8,239 nucleotides of DNA, taken from the NCBI GenBank assembly GCA_943324725.2, contig CALPMR020000129.1:1-8239 (forward strand), in the 5' to 3' direction. Shown piece by piece: positions 1 to 6,155 of the stretch (within the stretch, counting starts at the first letter, position 1; every line of letters starts with the position of its first letter). The position numbers and the translations under genes were made by a program. Under the pieces are notes generated by a model that did no database searches, was not told where the DNA came from, and worked only from the letters and a program-made list of their open reading frames with translations. This stretch comes from Bordetella parapertussis (GTDB lineage: Bacteria > Cyanobacteriota > Cyanobacteriia > PCC-6307 > Cyanobiaceae).

Positions 1-45
1 CACTTTCCTAACAGATTCCGAACCAGGAGCACAATGCAGACGTGA
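1..45 (+). CDS. possible 3' end of an upstream gene
   Basis: The frame beginning at base 1 is open for 14 codons and ends in TGA at 43-45, which overlaps the GTG start of the histidine kinase (42-44) as GTGA. Such an overlap is typical of translationally coupled neighbours, so this may be the tail of an upstream gene in the same operon. Fourteen codons are far too few to identify a product. A second frame is also open from the window edge, so this is only a possibility. Confidence 0.25.
   Translation, partial: HFPNRFRTRSTMQT
25..29 (+). promoter_or_regulatory. candidate ribosome binding site for the histidine kinase
   Basis: AGGAG lies 12 bases before the GTG at 42, which is a long spacing. 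It is better placed (4 bases) for an ATG at 34, but that frame stops after three codons at the TGA overlapping the GTG. Initiation at 34 followed by reinitiation at 42 is possible but unproven. Confidence 0.4.
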
Positions 46-1442
46 GGATCGATTTACCATCATGGCAATGGCTGCTGCCGGCGAGGCCCGCCGCATCGCT
101 GCGCCTGTGGCTGCAATCGACCACGATCCTGGCCGTTCTGGCCGGCTACACGATTCTGGTCGTGCTCACCTTGAGCCTCAATCGCATTGAGCGGCGCCAG
201 GCACACCAACAACTGATCGATCGCATCAGCACGGCCCTGATCCAGCGGGTCCGCACCGAGGATCAATTCACGCCCGTCGTGGCGGAGATGTTGATGCCAG
301 GCCTGGCAGTGAAGCTGCTGCCCACCGGATCGGAGTTTGAGCCGCGGCTCCAGTGGCAGGCCGATGGGGTGATTCTCGAAAGTGCCAGCTCGCTGATGCT
401 GCGGGATGGCCAGCTGCGCTCCCTGCTGCTGCGCCAGGACGTGACTGATTCGATTGCGCAGCAGAACCTCTCGCTGCAGCTGCTGGCGGCTGCCGCTGGA
501 GCCTCCGCCATGTTGACCGGACTCCTGCTGCGGCCGGTGATGGCCTTCGGGATGGTCAAGCCCCTGGAGGCGCTTGGCAAACAGATCTCCGCCTATCGCT
601 CACCCTCGGCACCGCCGCCGCCCCTGGATGTGGCCAGCCAACCCGAGGAGCTGCAAGCGATTGCCGCCACCTTCAACGCCATGCAGGAGCGACTCGCCTC
701 CTCCTGGGAGCGCCAGCGCACCTTCGTGGATGGCGTCGCCCATGAATTGCGCACCCCGATCACGCTGATCTCCGGCCATGCCCAGAGCCTGCAGCGCCAG
801 CCTGCCGCCGCAGCGCTCGGGCCCTCGCTGGCCTTGATCAGCGCCGAGGCCCGCCGCATGGGGGCGATGGTCAGCGACATGCTCGATCTGGCCCGCAATG
901 ATGCGGGCCGGCTGGAACTGCGGCGGCAGGCCATTGACGTCGAGGACATCGTGCTGGAGTCCTTCGAGCGTCTGGCCGGTGGCGCCGAAGGACGCCTGCG
1001 GCTGCAGCCGCCCCAGGAGGAGGGGTCGTTGCCCCTGGCTGCCGGCGATCCGGAGCGGTTGGCCCAGTGCCTGGTGGTGCTGATCGACAATGCCCTGCGC
1101 TATTCGCCGTCGCCGGCCCCGGTGCGCTTATCCGTCGAGGCCACAGCGGTGTCCCTGGTGCTGCATGTGGTGGATCGCGGGCCTGGGGTGGCGCCGACCG
1201 AGCGCGAGGCGATCTTCGGCCGCTTCGTGCGCGGTCAGGCTGCCGTCAATACACGCGGGAGCGGCATCGGCCTGGCAGTGGTTCAGCTGCTGATGGAGGC
1301 GATGGCAGGAATCGTGATGGTGGCGGATGCTCCTGGGGGCGGAGCTGATTTCCAGTTGCATCTGCCGCTGTTTGAGGTGGGCGAACCCACCGTTGATGCT
1401 GGCAACGTGCTTGAGAATCTCAGCGGGGAGGTCCTTCCTTGA
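42..1442 (+). CDS. membrane sensor histidine kinase (HAMP-HisKA-HATPase)
   Basis: This is a two-component sensor kinase that should autophosphorylate on a histidine and pass the phosphate to a response regulator, probably the one encoded convergently next to it. Of 466 residues, a membrane helix at about 27-47 and a second at about 144-170 bracket a roughly 95-residue periplasmic sensor region of no family I recognise. A HAMP-like linker with a proline run (about 188-199) follows. The H-box AHELRTP carries the phospho-acceptor His234. The N-box has Asn350 (DNALRYSP), the G1 box DRGPGV starts at Asp378, and the G2 box GSGIGL is at 406-411, so all catalytic motifs are intact. GTG at 42 is the first usable start because the frame is closed by TAA at 9-11. 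Its last 23 bases are antisense to the 3' end of the regulator gene. The signal sensed is unknown. Confidence 0.95.
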   Translation: MRIDLPSWQWLLPARPAASLRLWLQSTTILAVLAGYTILVVLTLSLNRIERRQAHQQLIDRISTALIQRVRTEDQFTPVVAEMLMPGLAVKLLPTGSEFEPRLQWQADGVILESASSLMLRDGQLRSLLLRQDVTDSIAQQNLSLQLLAAAAGASAMLTGLLLRPVMAFGMVKPLEALGKQISAYRSPSAPPPPLDVASQPEELQAIAATFNAMQERLASSWERQRTFVDGVAHELRTPITLISGHAQSLQRQPAAAALGPSLALISAEARRMGAMVSDMLDLARNDAGRLELRRQAIDVEDIVLESFERLAGGAEGRLRLQPPQEEGSLPLAAGDPERLAQCLVVLIDNALRYSPSPAPVRLSVEATAVSLVLHVVDRGPGVAPTEREAIFGRFVRGQAAVNTRGSGIGLAVVQLLMEAMAGIVMVADAPGGGADFQLHLPLFEVGEPTVDAGNVLENLSGEVLP

Positions 1443-2115
1443 CCATGAATCCAACCCCTCGCACGGTTTGAATCAGCGTGGGCTTGCCAGCGGGCTCGAG
1501 TTTCTTGCGCAGGTAGCGCACATAGACGTCGAGCAGGTTGTCATCGCCCATCCAGTTCTCACCCCAGAGAGCATCCAAAATGCTGCGCCGTTCATGCACC
1601 TGGTTGGGCTGGCGGATCAGATGCTGCAGCAGGTCGAACTCCCTGGCGGTGAGGTGGATGAAGGCCCCGTCCCGGCTGACTTCGCGGCTGGCGGGATTGA
1701 GCACCAGATCGCCCACCCGCAGCAGGCCGTCTTCTGGATCGTTCAGCCCGGTGCGCCGCAGCCGGGCCCTGACCCGGGCGAGCAGCTCTTCGATCGAGAA
1801 CGGCTTGGTGAGGTAGTCGTCAGCGCCGGAGTCGAGGGCCTCGACCCGCTCGCGCACCTCATCGCGCGCCGTGATCATCAGCACCGGCGTCGCGATGCCC
1901 CCCTGGCGCATGCGCCGGCAGACTTCGACGCCGTTGAAATCAGGCAGGGTCCAGTCCAGCAGGACCAGATCCCAGGGTTCGGCGCGAATCTGACCGAGGG
2001 CCTGCTGGCCGGTGGCCGCCTCCTTGCAGCAATAACCCTCCACCGAGAGCTCGGTGACCAGGAAATTGCGAAGTTCCGGGTCGTCGTCGACGATCAACAG
2101 GCGGTAGGCGTTCAT
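1420..2115 (-). CDS. OmpR-family response regulator
   Basis: This is a DNA-binding response regulator of 231 residues, the usual length for the OmpR/PhoB family. The receiver domain has the acidic patch DDD (10-12), the phospho-acceptor Asp54 in LLDWTLPD, the switch Thr82 (MITARD) and Lys104 in the TKPF motif. A short linker leads to a C-terminal winged-helix DNA-binding domain (about 132-228) that ends in the typical TVRGVGF strand region. I chose the ATG at 2115 because it places the motifs at canonical positions. The frame also opens at a GTG at 2142, which would add nine residues. Neither start has a strong ribosome binding site. The gene converges on the histidine kinase with a 23-bp overlap of coding ends and is divergent from the ABC permease. 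It is probably the partner of the kinase. Its targets are unknown, although the intergenic region behind its start is an obvious place to look for autoregulation. Confidence 0.95.
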   Translation of the reverse strand: MNAYRLLIVDDDPELRNFLVTELSVEGYCCKEAATGQQALGQIRAEPWDLVLLDWTLPDFNGVEVCRRMRQGGIATPVLMITARDEVRERVEALDSGADDYLTKPFSIEELLARVRARLRRTGLNDPEDGLLRVGDLVLNPASREVSRDGAFIHLTAREFDLLQHLIRQPNQVHERRSILDALWGENWMGDDNLLDVYVRYLRKKLEPAGKPTLIQTVRGVGFMVKEGPPR

Positions 2116-2185
2116 GGGGTCTGTCTGCTCGGGGCCCGTCACAGCTGCGGCCCGCTGGAGTCTTGACGCTCTTCAGCCTAGGCGC

Positions 2186-2210
2186 CCTCTCTGGAACCAA
2201 GCCAGAGGGG
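2186..2210. promoter_or_regulatory. hairpin/dyad in the divergent regulator-permease region
   Basis: CCTCTCTGG (2186-2194) pairs with CCAGAGGGG (2202-2210) across a 7-base loop, giving nine pairs including one G-U. It lies between the regulator start (2115) and the likely permease start (2243). The right arm runs into a GGGGAGG purine-rich stretch. It could be an operator, a leader hairpin or chance. Confidence 0.35.
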
Positions 2211-2242
2211 AGGTTGAATGGGACAACCGTTTTCATCACCTG

Positions 2243-3097
2243 GTGTTCACGCGCTGGTCATCGGCGAATCTCTCGGCCCGCATGGCCTTCTGGGGGCTGG
2301 CCATCGTGCTGATCTATGCCGCCACGGCCCTGCTGACGCCCCTGCTGATTCATCTCGGGGTGCTCAGCGATCCCAATACCGGACTGGACAACCCGATTTA
2401 TGCCTCGCCTTCGCTGCACCACTGGTGCGGAACCGATCGGCTCGGCCGGGATGTCTGCGTCAGAACCCTGGCGGGCAGCGGCGTGGCTCTCCAGGTGGTG
2501 TTGATCGCCCTGGTGCTGGCCCTGGCGGTCGGGGTGCCTCTGGGCATGGTGAGTGGTTACCTCGGTGGCGGGGTCGATCGGACCCTGGTGCTGCTGATGG
2601 ACACCCTCTACACCCTGCCGGTGCTGCTGCTGTCCGTGGTGCTCGCCTTTCTGCTCGGTCGAGGGCTGCCCAATGCCGCCGCAGCCCTCTGCGTGGTGTA
2701 CGTGCCCCAGTACTTCCGGGTGGTGCGCAACCAGACCGCCCAGGTCAAGGCGGAACTGTTCGTGGAGGCGGCCCGTTCTCTCGGTGCCGGCCCCGTCTGG
2801 ATCCTGCGCCGGTACCTGTTGCGCAATGTGATCACCTCGGTCCCGGTGCTGCTCACCCTCAATGCCGCCGATGCCGTTCTGGTGTTGGGTGGCCTCGGCT
2901 TTCTGGGTCTGGGTCTGCCGGAAACCATTCCTGAGTGGGGCGGTGATCTGCAGCAGGCCCTGACCGCCGTACCGACGGGCATCTGGTGGACGGCTCTTTA
3001 CCCCGGCCTGGCGATGTTCGTGCTGGTGCTGGGGCTGTCGTTTCTCGGCGAGGGCCTGGAGAGCTGGCTTTCGGGCCAGCCGGATCGCAGCAGCTGA
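2243..3097 (+). CDS. ABC transporter permease, OppC/DppC family
   Basis: This is an inner-membrane permease of a peptide/nickel-type (OppC/DppC) ABC importer, one of two membrane subunits that normally pair with an OppB-like permease, ATPases and a binding protein. With the GTG at 2243 it has 284 residues, normal for the family. An N-terminal membrane helix (about 15-40) is followed by the family motif around 59-71 (HHWCGTDRLGRDV). Several more helices follow, then the EAA cytoplasmic loop at about 175-188 (EAARSLGAGPVWIL) that contacts the ATPase, and a C-terminal WWTALYPGLAM segment at about 248-258. The frame stays open upstream to an ATG at 2114, but that start would cover the regulator's own start codon and add a non-conserved leader. 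The short version matches the N-terminus I recall for cyanobacterial homologues. The nearest Shine-Dalgarno-like run (2207-2213) serves an out-of-frame ATG at 2218, so the start remains uncertain. No partner subunit lies in the window, so the substrate cannot be assigned. Confidence 0.9.
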   Translation: MFTRWSSANLSARMAFWGLAIVLIYAATALLTPLLIHLGVLSDPNTGLDNPIYASPSLHHWCGTDRLGRDVCVRTLAGSGVALQVVLIALVLALAVGVPLGMVSGYLGGGVDRTLVLLMDTLYTLPVLLLSVVLAFLLGRGLPNAAAALCVVYVPQYFRVVRNQTAQVKAELFVEAARSLGAGPVWILRRYLLRNVITSVPVLLTLNAADAVLVLGGLGFLGLGLPETIPEWGGDLQQALTAVPTGIWWTALYPGLAMFVLVLGLSFLGEGLESWLSGQPDRSS

Positions 3098-3238
3098 ACC
3101 CGATGCAGGCGATCAGGTCGATCCGGGCAGTGCAGGGTTGGTGGGACAGCCCAACGTGATCTGGCCGGCCGGTGTTGGTCGATGAGCCCAGGTCTCATTA
3201 GGGTTGGCAGGACTTCACGCTTTGGCTCCTGGTCCGTC
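3098..3238. other. intergenic spacer, no clear feature
   Basis: These 141 bases separate the permease from the two small membrane genes. I see only short palindromic runs (CCGGCC near 3165) and a weak 5-bp stem near 3137-3155. There is no convincing terminator, RNA gene or promoter pair. The reading frame of the next gene opens at an ATG at 3182 within it, but that extension looks unlike a protein start. Confidence 0.4.
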
Positions 3239-3481
3239 ATGCCCTGGTGGTCGGTTCTGCTTTTTCTTGCCCTCTCGCTGCTGCTCTGGATCCGAGGCCG
3301 GTCCGATCACGACGACGTGATCGGTCTGTTCACCAAGTTTCTGGCCGTGCTGGTGCTGGTGGTGGTGGTGGTGGCAGGCCAGCCCCTGCTGCTTGAGCTT
3401 GCCCTGCTGGTTTTGGCCCTTTGGCTGCCCAGCGCCCTTCACTGCGAGCGCCAGGGCGGCGGCGGCAGCCTGGAATCATGA
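3239..3481 (+). CDS. small two- or three-helix membrane protein (80 aa)
   Basis: I do not recognise this protein with certainty. It has 80 residues. A hydrophobic helix starts right at the N-terminus (about 2-18), then comes a short polar stretch RGRSDHDD (19-26). A second very hydrophobic region with a run of valines (about 34-45) and a third (about 48-62) follow, and the tail is glycine-rich. The layout, an Arg-Gly...Asp loop after helix 1 and a LELALLVLAL-like last helix, faintly recalls the MrpF/MnhF subunit of multisubunit Na+/H+ antiporters. No other Mrp subunit is present, so I do not name it so. ATG 3239 puts the helix at the start; an ATG at 3182 would add 19 residues. The stop overlaps the next start as ATGA, and GC-ending codons throughout support a real gene. 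Confidence 0.6.
   Translation: MPWWSVLLFLALSLLLWIRGRSDHDDVIGLFTKFLAVLVLVVVVVAGQPLLLELALLVLALWLPSALHCERQGGGGSLES
3357..3374 (+). repeat. (TGG)6 trinucleotide run
   Basis: Six tandem TGG units encode the polyvaline stretch of the 80-aa membrane protein. The run is short but could be prone to slippage in whole-codon steps, changing helix length without a frameshift. Confidence 0.6.
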
Positions 3482-3639
3482 GCTCGGGCCTGGTGTCGAA
3501 CCTGCTCTTCCGGATGTTTCGGATGTTGCTGATCCTCACCGGCGCGGTGGGGGCCATGGCGATCACCTTTCCCCTGATTCAGGAGTACACCAGTGCTCCC
3601 CGCGTGCCTTCGACGCCTTCAGCCCCTTCAACTCGCTGA
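3478..3639 (+). CDS. small single-helix membrane protein (53 aa)
   Basis: I do not recognise this 53-residue protein. It has a short polar N-terminus with two arginines (FRMFR, about 11-15), one hydrophobic helix at about 16-34, and a Ser/Pro/Thr-rich tail that is probably outside the membrane by the positive-inside rule. The ATG at 3478 overlaps the stop of the 80-aa gene as ATGA (3478-3481). This supports translational coupling and fixes the start; the frame also opens at 3421, inside the previous gene. The stop is 5 bp from the end of the convergent 369-aa gene. It may work with the 80-aa protein in one membrane complex, which is inference from coupling alone. Confidence 0.55.
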   Translation: MSSGLVSNLLFRMFRMLLILTGAVGAMAITFPLIQEYTSAPRVPSTPSAPSTR

Positions 3640-3649
3640 GCCACTCAGC
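3635..3649. terminator. possible bidirectional hairpin between convergent genes
   Basis: GCTGAG (3635-3640) and CTCAGC (3644-3649) form a perfect 6-bp stem with a CCA loop. It contains both stop codons, that of the 53-aa gene at 3637-3639 and that of the minus-strand gene at 3645-3647. There is no T-run on either side, so it is not a classic intrinsic terminator. Confidence 0.3.
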
Positions 3650-4754
3650 TGAGCCGGCTGATTGGCGGAGGGATGATCTCGATGGTGAAGGGGGAAGGTT
3701 CGGTTGGCCTGTCAGTTGGCGCCACAATCCGATTCATGGTGGTCGGCAGCCCATCACGGTCAATCAGCATCATCACCTCGATCTGGGTCAGGCTGCCGGG
3801 CTGGATCCAGCGGCTGATGTCGACGGCCGGATCCTGGGCCGTGAGATTGACCAGCTGGCAGGATTCTGCTGGCGCCTTGACTGCTGCGGAGCGAAGGCAG
3901 AGATTGACGCCCTGAAGCCCAGGATCCAGCACCGCCCGCACCCGCAGACCGCGCGGATTGAGCAGGCGCCTGCTGGCCGGCGGCAGCCCCTGGATCGGAT
4001 AGCGATACACCACCAGATTCCAGAGCGGCCGGGCCCGCAGTCGCAGACGGCCATCGCCGGGGGCGAGCGAAGCGATCGTGCTCTGCCACCACTGGTTGGG
4101 ATGGCCAACCAGGCCTCCCCAGCGCGGCGCGGCGCTGATCTGGGGTTGCAGGGGCAGATTGCGCTCCAGCCCCTTGAGCTGGCTGATCCAGCCAGCCTCG
4201 GCCTGGCCCAGGGGGAACAGGGCGTAAGCATCGGCACTCAGCTGACAGCCCTTGGTGCGCCTGCAGAGCCGATCGGCAGCCAGGGGATTGCTGATGGCGC
4301 CGAGGTCAAGGGCGAAACTGCGGTAGCCCAGCTGCTGGGCCAGCCTGGCTTCAGCCGCCAGCCCCTGGCTGGAAGCCTGAGCGAACAAGCTGTCTGCCGC
4401 TGAGAGATTGATGGCGCCGTAGTTGCTGCTGATGCCCGAGCTGGGGAAGCTGAGGAAGGTGTCGTAAATGCCTCGACGATTGCGGCTTTCGACGATGCCG
4501 GTTTCTGGAAAGGTGGTGTAAGGCGCAAACCAGACGCGTCGGTTCTGGGCGGGCAGGGCTTCGAGCAGGTTGATCAGTTTCGGCTTGGCCCGCTGTTGGG
4601 CCTGGCTGCCGAGCTGCCGCTGCCGCATCGCGAGGATCGCTGGCAGCCGCAGCCAGCCGCTGCCGTAGAGCAGTTCGATGCTGATCCAGAGCGCCAGCAG
4701 GCCGAAACCGGCCACCAGGGGATCGATGGATTCACGCCGCCTTGCCCGCTTCAT
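3645..4754 (-). CDS. C-terminal half of a split GT-C-like membrane protein
   Basis: This 369-residue protein has an Arg/Lys-rich N-terminus (2-7), one membrane helix (about 12-37) and a large, probably periplasmic, domain. Its first part matches by eye the C-terminal domain of the uncharacterised GT-C-like family often labelled 'phosphoglycerol transferase-like'. It shows an APYTTFPE segment (77-84), a Tyr-rich stretch ending in the Tyr-Gly of NYGA (112-113), and a segment LGYRSFALD (142-150) like the family's 'GF..iyiDr' motif. In the family this domain follows the last membrane helices of one long chain; here it is a separate gene. Cysteines 164, 170, 286 and 299 would suit disulfides outside the cytoplasm. 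Residues from about 190 form an extra, probably beta-rich region that I cannot assign. The start ATG overlaps the stop of the 436-aa gene by ATGA, with a good ribosome binding site. No active-site residues can be named. Confidence 0.75.
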   Translation of the reverse strand: MKRARRRESIDPLVAGFGLLALWISIELLYGSGWLRLPAILAMRQRQLGSQAQQRAKPKLINLLEALPAQNRRVWFAPYTTFPETGIVESRNRRGIYDTFLSFPSSGISSNYGAINLSAADSLFAQASSQGLAAEARLAQQLGYRSFALDLGAISNPLAADRLCRRTKGCQLSADAYALFPLGQAEAGWISQLKGLERNLPLQPQISAAPRWGGLVGHPNQWWQSTIASLAPGDGRLRLRARPLWNLVVYRYPIQGLPPASRRLLNPRGLRVRAVLDPGLQGVNLCLRSAAVKAPAESCQLVNLTAQDPAVDISRWIQPGSLTQIEVMMLIDRDGLPTTMNRIVAPTDRPTEPSPFTIEIIPPPISRLS

Positions 4755-6061
4755 GATTCACCCCCTGCAGCTGGCCAGGGCTTGAGCTGGCGTCGGCTGA
4801 TGACCCGATCCAGCAGGGCCATGAGCATCAACACACTGGCGCCGTATTCAAACGCCGTGAAGCGATTGAGCGAACGCAGGGTGGGATTGAGAATGGCCAT
4901 CAGGGTGCCGGCACCGCCCATCGTCATCCAGAACAGGCCCAGAAAGGTGGAGAGCGTGAGCAGCAGGGCGAAAAACCTGAGATCACTGCGGCCGAGACCG
5001 TGGCGGCCTGGAGCCGCGGCGCTGCTCGGATCGCCGGCGATGGTGCGGATCGCGACGATCCAGGCAATCGGGATCAGGAAACTGCCGGTGGACCAGAAAT
5101 ACGACTCCGAGACTGTGGCGATGCCGGCATTCTCCAAGCCCTCGCGCACCATCGCCACCCAGGGGGGAGGGATGATCCAGGTGAACGGCAACAATCCGTA
5201 CTGGAATTGTTCGATGGCGTAGCGAGGGGCTGACCAGAACGCCGGGGGCTGGCTGGAGCCCAAGCCAACAGCGGCCAGCTTGCCGGCATAGAGCACCAGG
5301 ATCACAGCCAGGAAACCGATACCGAACAGCAGTCCGCGGGCGACGATCGCGGCCAGAGCCTCAATGGTTGTGACGCGCAGGGTGGCGAGCAACAGCAGCA
5401 GGGCGAAGCTGCTCGCCAGCAGCAGCAGCACGAAGAAGACGTAGTACTCCTGGCTCGGCAGGCACAGCAGACTGGCCAGGGCTCCTGCGCCCAGAAGCGT
5501 CAGCGGCCGTCTTCGATGGGCCATCGCCCGCCAGAGGGCATGGCAAGCCAGCAGCCCAGGGATCACGGTCCACAGCATCGCCAGAGAGAGGTGGCCCACC
5601 CGTGAAAAGGAACAGGGGGCGGTGGTGATCAAGAAGGCAGTGGCCAGACTGGTGAATCGACGGAAGCCCGCCAGCCGGCAACTGAGCTCGGCCAGGATGA
5701 AGGTGAGCAACAGGCCAGGGATCAACAAGGCCTGCAGCGGATCCAGCCCGGTAAGTAGGGCAATTTTGCAGCTGATCCACTGCACTGCGATGGCGGGAAG
5801 GGAGCCGGTGAAAGCACCAAAGGATTGCTGACTCGCCGTTTCGCCGATCCAGCCGAGCTGGAACTGCTGCGACTGGCAGGCCATGGTCAGACCGAAACGC
5901 TCCCAGACCTGGTCGGAGCTGGGCCGGGCCAACTCCAGCAGGGTGGGAATCCAGGCCAGGGCAGCCAGGCTCGCGACCAGCACGGCCCAGATGCTGGCAG
6001 GGATTCGGGCCAGGATCGCCACAGGCACCGGGAGCCGCAGGGACGGAAACAACTTTTTCAA
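4751..6061 (-). CDS. multi-pass GT-C-like membrane protein, N-terminal half of a split gene
   Basis: This 436-residue protein has about ten membrane helices. It probably belongs to the GT-C-like 'phosphoglycerol transferase-like' family thought to modify surface glycans. Landmarks that match the family as I recall it, in order: an N-terminal helix (about 20-43); an extracytoplasmic loop (about 45-90); RVGHL (154-158); EYYVFF (205-210); a YGLLPFTWIIPPP stretch (288-300) like the family's 'YGL..lqlllPvp'; and NPTLRSLNR (392-400) before the helix at about 401-419. Full family members go on to one more helix and a C-terminal periplasmic domain. Here the protein ends after a basic loop and those parts are encoded by the overlapping 369-aa gene. 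The start is uncertain: the first possible codon is TTG at 6061, since TAG lies four codons upstream, and it gives a Lys-Lys N-terminus suited to a membrane protein. GTG codons 12 and 14 are alternatives. No ribosome binding site is evident. Confidence 0.85.
   Translation of the reverse strand: MKKLFPSLRLPVPVAILARIPASIWAVLVASLAALAWIPTLLELARPSSDQVWERFGLTMACQSQQFQLGWIGETASQQSFGAFTGSLPAIAVQWISCKIALLTGLDPLQALLIPGLLLTFILAELSCRLAGFRRFTSLATAFLITTAPCSFSRVGHLSLAMLWTVIPGLLACHALWRAMAHRRRPLTLLGAGALASLLCLPSQEYYVFFVLLLLASSFALLLLLATLRVTTIEALAAIVARGLLFGIGFLAVILVLYAGKLAAVGLGSSQPPAFWSAPRYAIEQFQYGLLPFTWIIPPPWVAMVREGLENAGIATVSESYFWSTGSFLIPIAWIVAIRTIAGDPSSAAAPGRHGLGRSDLRFFALLLTLSTFLGLFWMTMGGAGTLMAILNPTLRSLNRFTAFEYGASVLMLMALLDRVISRRQLKPWPAAGGES
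4755..4766 (-). promoter_or_regulatory. strong ribosome binding site inside the upstream gene's end
   Basis: On the minus strand AGGGGG (4766-4761) continues into TGA, so AGGGGGTGA differs from the ideal 16S complement AGGAGGTGA at one base. It lies 6 bases before the ATG at 4754 and within the last codons of the 436-aa gene. An in-frame TGA two codons before the ATG excludes a longer version of the 369-aa protein. Confidence 0.7.
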
Positions 6062-6149
6062 AGAAAGCTGCTACACAATACCCTATCTCTTAACGGCTCA
6101 GGCATTGACGAATCAAGAGGCGAACAAGACATCTGCTTGCTCTTATCAG
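6062..6149. promoter_or_regulatory. divergent intergenic region of the membrane-protein genes
   Basis: These 88 bases separate the starts of two divergent membrane-protein genes and must hold or border both promoters. It is more AT-rich than the DNA to its left. TTGACG at 6105-6110 resembles a -35 box for the + strand gene, but no good -10 box follows at 16-18 bases. No convincing promoter pair can be named. Confidence 0.4.
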
Positions 6150-6155
6150 ATGTCT
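6127..6155. repeat. perfect 9-bp inverted repeat covering the start codon
   Basis: AGACATCTG (6127-6135) and CAGATGTCT (6147-6155) are exact reverse complements 11 bases apart. The right arm contains the ATG (6150-6152) of the + strand membrane protein. In RNA it would form a hairpin hiding the start codon; in DNA it could be an operator. A competing stem (AAGAG 6115-6119 with CTCTT 6140-6144, and CAAG 6125-6128 with CTTG 6136-6139) overlaps it. Confidence 0.6.

Noticed and set aside
1327..2166. Long + strand frame (279 codons) opposite the response regulator
   Set aside because: It is the antisense shadow of a high-GC gene; the minus-strand frame has all receiver and winged-helix motifs, while this one shows no domain.
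2114..2242. ATG at 2114 as start of the ABC permease
   Set aside because: It overlaps the regulator's own start codon within CATG, and the added leader does not look like the family's N-terminus, which fits a start at or near 2243.
2218..2934. Frame starting at ATG 2218 with a good ribosome binding site
   Set aside because: The translation is rich in Arg, Gly, Pro and Ala with no helices, so it is an out-of-frame shadow of the permease. The start signal itself is reported as a finding.
3137..3155. Weak stem-loop in the spacer after the permease as a terminator
   Set aside because: Only five pairs with a large loop and no T-run, so it cannot be told from chance.
3239..3481. Calling the 80-aa protein MrpF/MnhF
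   Set aside because: The resemblance is limited to helix layout and a few residues, and no other Mrp subunit is nearby.
3393..4403. Long + strand frame (336 codons) opposite the 369-aa gene
   Set aside because: Low-complexity composition with no membrane or domain pattern; it overlaps two better supported + strand genes and the minus-strand gene.
4596..5222. + strand frame (208 codons) spanning the split-gene junction
   Set aside because: It runs antisense to two well supported membrane-protein genes and has no recognisable features.
6105..6133. TTGACG as -35 of a sigma-70 promoter for the gene at 6150
   Set aside because: No acceptable -10 hexamer at the proper distance.
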